Shown: positions 17,448 through 24,841 of the stretch, piece after piece | Position numbering within the stretch: the first letter of the stretch is position 1 | Layout of the letters: every line of letters starts with the position of its first letter | DNA from: CAWJAP01 sp963834365 | GTDB lineage: Bacteria; Acidobacteriota; Vicinamibacteria; Vicinamibacterales; Vicinamibacteraceae | DNA length: 32,066 nucleotides | Assembly (NCBI GenBank): GCA_963834365.1 | Contig: CAWIBS010000010.1 | Location: forward strand, 1-32,066 | Direction of reading: 5' to 3' | The notes under the pieces: model-generated | What the model saw: the letters and a program-made list of their open reading frames with translations, nothing else | The model's database searches: none | What the model was told of the DNA's origin: nothing | Made by a program: the position numbers and the translations under genes

Positions 17448-19310
17448 GTGTCCCGGAGCGCGTTCGTCCTGGCGGTCCTCGCCGCCTGCCTGACCACCCC
17501 GGCGCAGGCGGTCTCGAAGTGGCTCCGACTGACGACCCCGCACGTCGTCGTCATGGGCGAGGTGGACGAGCGATCACTCACGGAAGTGGGCGTGCGCTTC
17601 GAGCGGTTCCACGAGGTGTTCGCCCGCCAGTTCCCCAAGGCTCGAGATTCTGGCGGCGTGCCGGTGACCGTGATCGTGTTCGGGTCGGGGCGCGGCTTCG
17701 ATGCGCTGCTGCCGGTTCACGACGGCAAGCGGGTCAACACGAGCGCGATGTTCGTCGGCCGGCCGGGCGCCAGCTACGTTTCGATGCGCCTCGATCGGGG
17801 AGAGGCCGCCTACCCCATCGTCCTGCACGAGTACACGCATCTGCTCGTGCGCACCATGCTCGGCGACGTCCCGCTCTGGTTCAACGAGGGGCTGGCCGAG
17901 GTACCTGCAGCACGTTCGCGATGATGGGCGATCGCCACGCCGCCATCGGACACGCACAGACGGACCACCTCCGCCTCCTGCAAGGGCGGGAGCCTGCGTT
18001 GGCCGAGTTCGTGGACGTCCGGTCCGATTCACCGCTCTATGACGAGCGCACCCGGCAATCGATGTTCTACGCCCAATCGTGGGCGTTCGTGCACCTGCTG
18101 CTCGGAAACCCTGACTGGCGATTCCAGCTCCCGCGCTTCTTCGAGAAGCAGGCCGAAGGCATGCCGACGCCGCAGGCGATCGGTGACGCGTTCGGACTCG
18201 ACGCGTCCGAGATGGAGCGCGAGCTCCGGCAGCAGGTGCAGCGTTCGGCCCATCGGCCGCAGGTGCTCCGCGTCGCCGACAGCCCGGATATCGCGCGCGG
18301 CTTCCTCGTCGAAGCGATGACCGACGCGGCCGCCGGGACCGTGCAGGCCGACCTGCTGCTTCAGATGGATCGTGTCGAAGATGCGGTGGCGCGCGCCGAG
18401 TCCGCCGTGAAGGCCGCGCCAGCCGACCCGCGGGCGCTGGCCGTGCTGGGGCGCGCCCGGCTCCGGCAGGGGAAGGAGGACGAGGGCCGGGCACTGCTCG
18501 AACGCGCCACGGCCGGCTCCCCAGAGGACTATCTTCCGGTACTACTACCGCGCGCTGACGCTGCTGCGGCCGGATGCCGAACGGGGCGCCGTGGCCCCCG
18601 ATGCCGCCTCGGCACGCACCGCCGTGCCGCTCCTTGAACGGGCGATCGCGATCGAACCTGACCACGCCGATTCGCAATACCTGCTCGGCTTCGGCCGGCT
18701 GGTTCTGGGCAATGGGACCGGCGCGCTCGCGCCGCTGGCGACAGCGCTTCGCCTGGCGCACCGGCAGGAATACGCGTTGACCTATGCCGAGGCCCAGATC
18801 GCGGCACGCGATTTTGCGGCGGTGCGTCCGCTGCTGACATCCCTCAGCGAGCGCGGAGCGAGCGAGAGCCTTCGTTACAAGGCGGGCGAGCTGCTGAAGC
18901 GCGTGACGCTCCTCGAGCGCGGATCGCGTGCGCCGTCCACCGTCGCGGCCGACCCTGAGCCAGCCGCCGCGGCGCCGGTTCCGACCGACGACCCTCCGGC
19001 ACGGCCCCAACTCGTGCTGCGGACGTTGAACGAGGATGAGACGCGCGTCGAGGGCTCGCTGCAGGCCATCGACTGTCCCGCCGGCCGCGTCGTGCTGCGG
19101 CTGCTCACCAATGACGGCCCGCTGGCGCTGGAAGCCCCGCGTTTCGACGCGATCGAGTTCATCTCGTATCGCGACGATCTTCGGGGCGACGTCAGGTGCG
19201 GCCCGCGCAAGCCACCCGAGCCCGTGCAGGCGACGTGGAAGGTCGTGACGGGCAGCCAGCAGAAGCGTGCCGTCGCCATCGAGTTCATGCCGGACGCCGG
19301 CGTGCCATGA
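17448..19310 (+). CDS. Secreted HExxH (peptidase MA-like) TPR protein (two frameshifts)
   Basis: About 620 codons encode an exported protein with signal peptide RSAFVLAVLAACLTTPAQA and a gluzincin-like zinc site: VLHEYTHLLVRTMLG gives HExxH and PLWFNEGLAE supplies the downstream glutamate, as in Peptidase_MA_2/DUF1570-type proteins. The C-terminal half has tetratricopeptide repeats (LLLQMDRVEDAVARAESAVK, AVPLLERAIAIEPDHADSQY) and ends with a small beta-domain (VEGSLQAIDCPAGRVVLRLL). The frame breaks near 17901-17908, where two extra bases split GLAEYL from STFAMMGDRHAAIG, and near 18535, where EDYL should continue as YYYRALTLLRPDAERG. Length over both breaks is divisible by three. The intact protease motifs suggest function rather than old decay. 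Its start has an AGAGGAGGG ribosome-binding site. Confidence 0.8.
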
Positions 19311-19320
19311 CGCCGGACCA

Positions 19321-19329
19321 TGCTAGACT
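19321..19329 (+). promoter_or_regulatory. Extended -10 promoter element for the SRP RNA gene
   Basis: TGCTAGACT matches an extended -10 (TGn-TAnnnT) and lies just 11 bases after the stop of the TPR gene. Transcription would start near 19336, a little upstream of the pairing 5' end of the SRP RNA. No good -35 hexamer is visible, which fits an extended -10 promoter. Confidence 0.4.
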
Positions 19330-19360
19330 GCCTATTCGGCCTTTCACCGTGGGCCGCGTC

Positions 19361-19486
19361 GGGGGCCGCACCGCGGCCCGGATCCTGTGCAATGCCAGCC
19401 TGCGAACCGCGTCAGGACCGGAAGGTAGCAGCGCTAAGCAGATCCTGCCATGTGCCGCAGGCCATCCGGGTCGCGGTGGGCCCCCC
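19361..19486 (+). ncRNA. ffs: Signal recognition particle RNA, small bacterial (4.5S) type
   Basis: The conserved domain IV hairpin is present at 19410-19434: CGTCAGGACCGGAAGG continues as TAGCAGC, giving the GGAA tetraloop and the asymmetric CAGG/AGCAGC internal loop that binds Ffh. Outside it the arms pair at length: the 5' strand at about 19361-19383 (GGGGGCCGCACCGCGGCCCG) pairs with the 3' strand at about 19463-19486 (CATCCGGGTCGCGGTGGGCC), closing a single long hairpin of 4.5S RNA type. The gene sits upstream of dnaX, a common location in bacteria. Ends are estimated from base pairing and could be off by 10-20 bases. Confidence 0.93.
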
Positions 19487-19498
19487 GCAAGCGTGTCA

Positions 19499-19656
19499 GT
19501 GACCATCGACCAGCGACCAGCAGCCAGCGACGACGCGACGAGGGTATGCCTCAGAGCTGACTCGGTATCTCAGATCTGTCCGATCTCGTCCTTTCTTCTC
19601 TCCCATGACTCGGGCTCTTGTTGGTCGCTGGCACCTGGTCGTTGGTCGCTGATCAC
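19499..19656. repeat. Long imperfect inverted repeat made of GACCAGC-type words
   Basis: The arm at 19499-19532 repeats the word GACCAGC (GACCAGCGACCAGCAGCC) and the arm at 19623-19656 is its inverted copy (GGTCGCTGG and GGTCGTTGGTCGCTG); they match at about 29 of 34 positions. The 90-base centre has no obvious content. It fills the leader between ffs and dnaX, so a transcript would carry a 34-bp hairpin just before the dnaX start. Confidence 0.7.
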
Positions 19657-19668
19657 CCCGGCATTCCC

Positions 19669-21404
19669 GTGTCCTATCAGGTCCTCGCGCGCAAGTGGCG
19701 GCCCCGGCGCTTCGATGAGGTCGTCGGTCAGAAGGGCGTCACCCAGACGCTCCGCAACGCGCTCGTCACCGGGCGCATCGCGCAGGCTTTCGTCTTTGCC
19801 GGCGCGCGCGGCGTCGGCAAGACGACGACCGCCCGGATCCTGGCCCGGGCGCTCAACTGCGAGCGGGGGCCCACCCCCGACCCGTGCGGCACCTGCGACA
19901 TGTGCATCGAGATCGGCGAGGGACGCGATCTCGACGTGCTCGAGATCGACGCCGCCACGCACACGGGCGTCGACAACGTCCGCGAGGTGATCATCGACGG
20001 GCTGCAGATCCGCCCGGCCCGCGATCGCTACAAGATCTTCATCATCGACGAGGTCCACCAGCTCTCCGCCTCGTCGTTCAATGCCCTCCTCAAGTCGATG
20101 GAGGAACCGCCGCCGCACGTCGTCTTCATGATGGCGACGACGGAGCTGCACAAGATCCCCGACACGATCCTCTCGCGCGCCCAGGTGTTCGAGCTGCGGA
20201 CGATCGGGACACAGGCGATCGCGGATCAGCTCCGGCGGATCGCGGACGCCGAGAAGGTCGAGATCGGAGACGAGGCGATCGCGCTCATCGCCCGGGCGGC
20301 CGAGGGCAGCATGCGCGACGCGCAGAGCGCGCTCGACCAGGTGCTGGCGTTCGGGACCGGGTCGATCGACGCCGCGCAGGTTGCCGAGGTGCTCGGGCTG
20401 GTCGAGCGCGATCTGCTGCTCGACCTCGTCGAGATCGTCGCCCGCGAGGACGCGCCGCGTGTCTTCGACATCGCGGGCCGACTGGTGGAGTCGGGTCACG
20501 ATCTGCGACACGTCTGCCGCGAGCTCGCCCGCCTGCTTCGCGATCTGATGGTGCTGCAGGTGGACCCCGACCGGGCCAGGGATCCCGCGTTTGCGATCGA
20601 GGGCGACGGAGAGCGCGTCCGCGCGCTGGCCGCCGCGTTCTCCCGCGAGGATCTCCTCCGGGGATTCGAGGTCATCGCCAAGCTCGACGTCGATGTGCGC
20701 GCCGTGCCGCAGCCGCGCTATTACCTGGAAATGGCGCTGCTCCGGTGGGTGCATCTGCGACGGCTGGTTCCGTTGTCGAGCGTCATCGACGCGCTCCAGC
20801 AGGGCACGCCGGTCCCGAAGGCAGCGGTCGTGAAGCCCCTGGCACCACCCGCGGCTGTCGTTCGTCCACCCGCAGCGCCGGCAGCACCGGCGGTGTCGTC
20901 GGCACCCGCGGCCGTCGGCCACTCGTCGGCGCCGCGGCCCCGTTCCGACGCCGCCCCCCCGCAGCCGACGCGGAGCGCCCGGCGGGGATGCTGGCGTCCG
21001 ACGTCTCCGAGCCGGCGCTGGCGAGGTTCCGCGACGCCTTCGTGGCCGAGGTGAAGCGCACGCACTCGGCGGCGCAGTGGAACATGGTCTTCGCGATCGC
21101 GCGCCGCGTGGACGCCGAGCCCGGGCGCGTGACGTTCGTGTACGCGCAGTTGCCGAAGATGCTCCTGGCGCAGTTCGATCAGCTGCGCCCGAAGCTCGAA
21201 GAGCTGGCCACTCGCCTCGCCGGCCGGCAGACGACGGTCACCTCCCACACCGATGACTCGCCCGCGGCAATCCCCAGGCCATCCGCGCCGCAGGCCGACC
21301 GCGATCGGCTGAAGGCCGAGGTGCTGAACGAGCCCGCGGTGCAGGCGCTCCTCGACGTGTTTCCCGCCGACATCCGGGACGTGGAGGAGGTCAAGAACAA
21401 GTAG
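19669..21404 (+). CDS. dnaX: DNA polymerase III subunit gamma/tau (one frameshift at a C7 run)
   Basis: DnaX is the clamp-loader ATPase. The GTG start at 19669 gives VSYQVLARKWRPRRFDEVVG, the invariant family N-terminus. Seen next: Walker A GARGVGKTTTARILA (about residue 45), a four-cysteine zinc site (NC, then PCGTCDMC), Walker B KIFIIDEVHQLSASSFNALL, sensor 1 VVFMMATTELHKIPDTILSR, and helical domain III through about residue 390. A proline/alanine-rich linker follows. At the C7 run (20954-20960) the frame breaks: frame 0 runs out as a short arginine-rich tail stopping at 21054, while the -1 frame continues as ERPAGMLASDVSEPALARF to ALLDVFPADIRDVEEVKNK, a proper tau-like C-terminal domain. 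Total length is one base short of a multiple of three. It is followed by ybaB and recR, the classic dnaX-ybaB-recR order. Confidence 0.93.
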
Positions 21405-21414
21405 CTGAACGGAA

Positions 21415-21437
21415 AGCCGAGAGCCGTAGCCGAGAGC
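21415..21437. repeat. Two direct copies of AGCCGAGAGC in the dnaX–ybaB spacer
   Basis: The 10-mer AGCCGAGAGC occurs at 21415-21424 and 21428-21437, separated by CGT. It fills most of the 38-bp gap between dnaX and ybaB, replacing a conventional ribosome-binding site region, and belongs with the other short-word repeats in neighbouring spacers. Confidence 0.5.
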
Positions 21438-21442
21438 TCCCC

Positions 21443-21739
21443 ATGAACATCCAGCAGATGATGAAGCAGGCGCAGCAGATGCAGGAGCGGCTGCAGCAGC
21501 AGGCAGCCCAGACCCGCATCGAGGCATCGGCGGGCGGAGGCATGGTCACCGTCGTGATGAACGGCCTCAAGCAGGTCGAGAAGATCACGATCGATCCCGA
21601 GGTCGTCTCGAAAGAAGACGTGGCGATGCTCCAGGACCTGATCCTCGCGGCCCTCGCCGATGCCCATCGCAAGACCGACGAGGAGCTCAAGCGGCACGTG
21701 GGCGGCATGCTCGGCGGGATGGGCGTGCCGGGGCTATGA
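21443..21739 (+). CDS. ybaB: YbaB/EbfC nucleoid-associated protein
   Basis: A 98-residue small dimeric DNA-binding protein of the YbaB/EbfC family (PF02575). The N-terminal helix is MNIQQMMKQAQQMQERLQQQ and the central strand pair is EASAGGGMVTVVMNGLKQVE, followed by KITIDPEVVSKEDVAMLQDL and a C-terminal helix with a glycine-rich end (HVGGMLGGMGVPGL). Length and order are typical. The gene lies between dnaX and recR, as in most bacteria, and probably shares their transcript. No strong ribosome-binding site is visible because the spacer is repetitive. Confidence 0.95.
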   Translation: MNIQQMMKQAQQMQERLQQQAAQTRIEASAGGGMVTVVMNGLKQVEKITIDPEVVSKEDVAMLQDLILAALADAHRKTDEELKRHVGGMLGGMGVPGL

Positions 21740-21841
21740 AAGGCACAATGCACAAGGCACAAGGCACAAGGTCGGATCCCTTGAGGAAAACCGCTGGTCC
21801 TTTTGCCTTCCTTGTGCCTTGTGCCTTGTGCCTTGTGCCTT
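21739..21841. repeat. 32-bp hairpin built from AAGGCACA octamers in the ybaB–recR spacer
   Basis: The left arm (21739-21771) holds tandem AAGGCACA words and the right arm (21810-21841) holds four CCTTGTG-type words. The arms are reverse complements with about one mismatch over 32 bases, leaving a 38-nt loop. It starts at the ybaB stop codon and ends 15 bases before recR. It could act as a stability element or attenuator in the mRNA, but it lacks a terminal U-run. Confidence 0.85.
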
Positions 21842-21856
21842 GACAGGTCTCACTCG

Positions 21857-22450
21857 ATGCTCCCTGAACCGCTGCTGGACCTCATCGCCCAGCTTCAGCG
21901 CCTCCCCGGGATCGGCGCCAAGAGTGCGCAGCGCCTGGCGTTTCACCTGCTGCGCAGCCCGCGCGAGGACGTCGAGCGGCTCGCCGACGCGATGGCGCTC
22001 GTCAAGTCGCGCGTCGCGCATTGCTCGGTCTGCAGCAACATCACCGACACCGATCCCTGCGGCTTCTGCACCAGTTCCGATCGCAACCAGAGCCTGATCT
22101 GCGTCGTCGAGGAGCCACAGAACGTTACCGCCGTGGAGAAGACCCGCGAGTTCCGCGGCACGTATCACGTCCTGATGGGTACGCTGTCGCCGCTCCAGGG
22201 CGTCGGCCCGGACGACCTGAAGATCAAGAGCCTGCTGGCGCGGGTCGAGCGCGGTGCGGTCGAAGAGGTCGTGCTCGCGACCAATCCGACGGTCGAAGGG
22301 GAAGCGACGGCGATCTACCTTGCCAGGTTGCTGAAGCCGCTCGGCGTCCGCGTCACACGGATCGCGATGGGCGTCCCCGTCGGCAGCGACCTCGAGTACG
22401 CCGACGAGGTGACGATGGGGAAGGCGATGGCCGGCCGGCGGGAGGTCTGA
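21857..22450 (+). CDS. recR: Recombination mediator RecR
   Basis: RecR works with RecF and RecO to load RecA on gapped DNA. The 197-residue length is typical. Seen: the helix-hairpin-helix LQRLPGIGAKSAQRLAFHLL (residues 11-30), a C4 zinc finger CSVCSNITDTDPCGFC, the TOPRIM start LICVVEEPQNVTAVEKT with its conserved Glu, YHVLMGTLSPLQGVGPDDL and the Walker-B-like C-terminal region ATNPTVEGEATAIYLARLL. The ATG at 21857 begins MLPEPLLDLI, matching homologues, and is preferred to in-frame upstream starts lying inside the octamer hairpin. It is convergent with the next gene, 9 bp away. Confidence 0.95.
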   Translation: MLPEPLLDLIAQLQRLPGIGAKSAQRLAFHLLRSPREDVERLADAMALVKSRVAHCSVCSNITDTDPCGFCTSSDRNQSLICVVEEPQNVTAVEKTREFRGTYHVLMGTLSPLQGVGPDDLKIKSLLARVERGAVEEVVLATNPTVEGEATAIYLARLLKPLGVRVTRIAMGVPVGSDLEYADEVTMGKAMAGRREV

Positions 22451-22459
22451 GACGATCGC

Positions 22460-23521
22460 TCAGCCTCGGGGCACCCGCGCGACGTCGGCGGGTGTCACGT
22501 CGATCTGCCGTCCCAGGCCGCGCCGCGCGAGGAACAGGACGCCAACCAGCGTCCAGCACAGCATCCGTACCTTCCGGACAATGGCCAGCGTGACGCCCAC
22601 CGCGCTGCTGTAGCCGAGCGCCGTCGTCAACACGGCGGAGCCGACCTCGTCCACGCCGAGCCGCATCGGGACGAACTTGAACACGACGGTCGTGAGGCGA
22701 TTGAACGTCTCGAGGATGAACGCGACGATGAGCGTGGGCGGTGTGGCGAGCCACGAGAGCGTCACGTAGATCTCGGCGACGCCGGCGGCATGGTACGCGC
22801 TCTCGAGCGCGAGCACCGGCAGCAGCCGATCGGGGTGACGGCGGTGGAAGCCGTAGACGCGATCCTCGAGCGCGCGCAGTTTCTCGAGCCGATGCGCAAT
22901 CCGGCCTGGCACCAGGGCGCGCTGGTCGAGCCAGTCCACCAGGCCCGTGACGATGCGGACCTGGCGCGCCAGTATCCAGCCGGTGGCGATCAGCACGAGG
23001 GTCATGCCGGCGAGGGCAACCAGGCTCAGGACCTGAAGTGCGCGTGAGACGTTGAAGCTGAAGAGCAGGGCCACCGCGCCGCCGGCGATGACCAGGCCGA
23101 CGCTCAACGTGTAGATCAGGTTCTCGATCGTCAGGCCGGACACCGCGGTCATGAGCGGCACGCGGTGGCGGACGTACATCGCCTTGGTCGTCTCGCTGGC
23201 GACCAGCCCGAGCGGCGTCAGGTTGCCCAGCGCGTCACCGGTGACGAAGGCGGGAAAGGTGTCGCGCAGGCGCAGGGGCTGCGGACCCTCCGTGCACAGC
23301 GACCAGGCGAGTGCCCGCGCGACCATGCGTCCGCCCGACAGCGCGAGGATGACCAGAAAGCCCCAGCCAACGCTGCGCATGCCCGCCACGATCTCGGCGA
23401 GTCCCGTCAGGTGAATCGTGTAGGCGAAAAGTCCGGCGCCCGCCAGCGCCGCAGCCAGCCCGACGGGGCTGGCGCGTCGCGCGGCCGCGGCCGGCCGCGG
23501 GAGGTCGTCGGAGGCGGACAT
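22460..23521 (-). CDS. Flippase-like/LPG synthase transmembrane domain protein
   Basis: A 353-residue polytopic inner-membrane protein of the lysylphosphatidylglycerol synthase TM region family (PF03706, UPF0104). Hydrophobic helices alternate with the family's conserved pieces: GGRMVARALAWSLCTEG, FVTGDALGNLTPLGLVASET, AVSGLTIENLIYTLSVGLVI and FVPMRLGVDEVGSAVLTTAL. It has the transmembrane module only; no C-terminal aminoacyl-transferase domain is attached, so it is not a complete MprF. Stand-alone members are thought to move or modify lipids or glycolipids. The start at 23521 is the first ATG giving a short polar N-terminus. The gene is convergent with recR and divergent from the DUF4203-like gene. 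Confidence 0.8.
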   Translation of the reverse strand: MSASDDLPRPAAAARRASPVGLAAALAGAGLFAYTIHLTGLAEIVAGMRSVGWGFLVILALSGGRMVARALAWSLCTEGPQPLRLRDTFPAFVTGDALGNLTPLGLVASETTKAMYVRHRVPLMTAVSGLTIENLIYTLSVGLVIAGGAVALLFSFNVSRALQVLSLVALAGMTLVLIATGWILARQVRIVTGLVDWLDQRALVPGRIAHRLEKLRALEDRVYGFHRRHPDRLLPVLALESAYHAAGVAEIYVTLSWLATPPTLIVAFILETFNRLTTVVFKFVPMRLGVDEVGSAVLTTALGYSSAVGVTLAIVRKVRMLCWTLVGVLFLARRGLGRQIDVTPADVARVPRG

Positions 23522-23561
23522 TCGCCTGCAATCGTCGCCCGCACCCCGGCGGGCGTCAACA

Positions 23562-23567
23562 TATAAT
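23562..23567 (+). promoter_or_regulatory. Consensus -10 box for a probably leaderless transcript
   Basis: A perfect TATAAT lies eight bases before the ATG at 23576, so transcription would begin at or within two bases of the start codon. No ribosome-binding site fits in between, and no good -35 is visible. This suggests a leaderless mRNA for the following membrane protein gene. Confidence 0.55.
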
Positions 23568-23575
23568 GGCCCGCC

Positions 23576-24169
23576 ATGCTGCCAGCGACCCTGCAGGTCC
23601 CCGCGGCAGTGCTCCTGCTCGGCGGCGGGCTGCTCGCCTGCTTCGTCGGCCATCGGTTGTTCCGCGTCGTGCTCGGGATCTACGGCTTCGTGACTGGCGC
23701 CTTGCTGACGTCCACGATCATGGGGCCCGCCGAGTCAGGGACGGCGCTGCTGGCGATGCTGGGAGGGGGGCTTGCTGGAGCGCTCGTCCTGATCCTGGCC
23801 TACTTCGTGGGCGTGGCGCTCGTCGGTGCCGCGCTCGGGGCGATAGTCGTCCACCTGATCTTCGGTCAGCTCGCTCGAGAGCCGCATCCGCTGATCGTGA
23901 TTGGCGGAACGGTCGCCGGCGCCCTGTCTGCCATGGCGCTCCAGCGCTACGTCATCATCCTGGCGACGGCGTTCGGCGGCGCCTGGACCGCGCTCGCCGG
24001 CGGCCTTGCCATCGCGACGAATCGAACGGCGCAGGCCGCGGACGCCTGGTCGCTCTATCCCCTGCGTCCACCCCCGGGATCCGACTGGGTCTGGCTCGGG
24101 TGGATCGTGCTGGGTGGTGTGGGGGCGGCAGTGCAGCTGGCCATGCGTCCCCGAGCCGCAAAGCGCTGA
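23576..24169 (+). CDS. DUF4203/TMEM198-like multi-span membrane protein
   Basis: A 197-residue membrane protein with about seven short helices rich in Gly and Ala: LQVPAAVLLLGGGLLACFVG, LFRVVLGIYGFVTGALLTST, AMLGGGLAGALVLILAYFVG, VALVGAALGAIVVHLIFGQL, VIGGTVAGALSAMALQRYVI and WVWLGWIVLGGVGAAVQLAM. The G-x-x-G pattern and helix layout fit the DUF4203 (TMEM198-like) family; function unknown. The start is fixed by the adjacent TATAAT. It shares a 54-bp divergent spacer with the flippase-like gene. Confidence 0.7.
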   Translation: MLPATLQVPAAVLLLGGGLLACFVGHRLFRVVLGIYGFVTGALLTSTIMGPAESGTALLAMLGGGLAGALVLILAYFVGVALVGAALGAIVVHLIFGQLAREPHPLIVIGGTVAGALSAMALQRYVIILATAFGGAWTALAGGLAIATNRTAQAADAWSLYPLRPPPGSDWVWLGWIVLGGVGAAVQLAMRPRAAKR

Positions 24170-24170
24170 T

Positions 24171-24346
24171 GTCAGGGATCAGGCGTCAGGCCTCAGGCAG
24201 GGACAGGCATCAGGCACCAGGCATCAGTAGAATCCCCGTAGCCCGTAGCCCGTAGCCCGTAGCCCGGAAGCCCGAAGACCGAGCCCGAAGACTCGAAGAC
24301 CGAAGACCGACGACCGAGTCGACGACTGAAGACCGAAGACGAAACG
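24171..24346. repeat. Intergenic block of successive 7-nt word repeats
   Basis: Three different heptamer families follow each other between the DUF4203-like and OsmC genes. CAGGCAT/CAGGCGT words occupy about 24172-24227. Four perfect GTAGCCC copies lie at 24238-24265. GAAGACC/GACGACC words occupy about 24272-24341. There is no coding sequence, and the arms do not obviously pair with each other. Confidence 0.7.
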
Positions 24347-24356
24347 AGGATTCCCA

Positions 24357-24806
24357 ATGGCAACGTTCTCACGCAAAGTCGAGGTCACCTGGAACGGTGG
24401 ACTGATGGATGGCAAGGGCGAGGCGCGAGCTGGCACGGGCGCCTTCACGTTGCCGGTGACGTTCCCCGTCCGCATCGGAGAGCCCGCCGGCCACACGAGC
24501 CCCGAAGAGCTCGTCGCGGCGGCGCACGCGGCCTGTTACGCCATGGCGTTCAATGCGACGCTGGGCAAGAACAACGCGAAGGCGTCCCGCACGCAGGTGA
24601 CGTCCACTGTGACAGCCGACAAGAGCGACGCCGGCATCAAGGTCGTGTCGTCGGTCCTCGACGTCATCGTCAGCGGGCTCGAGGGGACCGATGCGGCGGG
24701 GCTGGCCGAGCTGGCGCAGAAGGCCGAGGCCGGCTGCCCGATCTCGAACGCGCTGCGCGGCAACGTGGAGATTACGGTCAACGCCCGCGTCGCCCAGAAC
24801 GCGTGA
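24357..24806 (+). CDS. OsmC-family peroxiredoxin
   Basis: A 149-residue OsmC/Ohr-family thiol peroxidase (PF02566), which detoxifies organic hydroperoxides in the cytosol. The two redox cysteines are visible in AAAHAACYAMAFNATLG (peroxidatic) and KAEAGCPISNALRGNVEITV (resolving). The N-terminus ATFSRKVEVTWNGGLMDGKG and the middle TSPEELVAAAHAA are typical of the OsmC rather than the Ohr branch. The start ATG follows a GAGGA ribosome-binding site. It seems monocistronic. Confidence 0.92.
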   Translation: MATFSRKVEVTWNGGLMDGKGEARAGTGAFTLPVTFPVRIGEPAGHTSPEELVAAAHAACYAMAFNATLGKNNAKASRTQVTSTVTADKSDAGIKVVSSVLDVIVSGLEGTDAAGLAELAQKAEAGCPISNALRGNVEITVNARVAQNA

Positions 24807-24841
24807 TCGTCTGAGACCCGCCGCCCCTCGGTGACAGGCGA

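Noticed and set aside
19570..20922. A 450-codon minus-strand frame
   Set aside because: Antisense shadow of dnaX; no domain is visible and composition is typical of noise.
24171..24346. Short direct repeats considered as a CRISPR array
   Set aside because: The units are 7 nt with no unique spacers and the word changes along the block; no cas genes are present.
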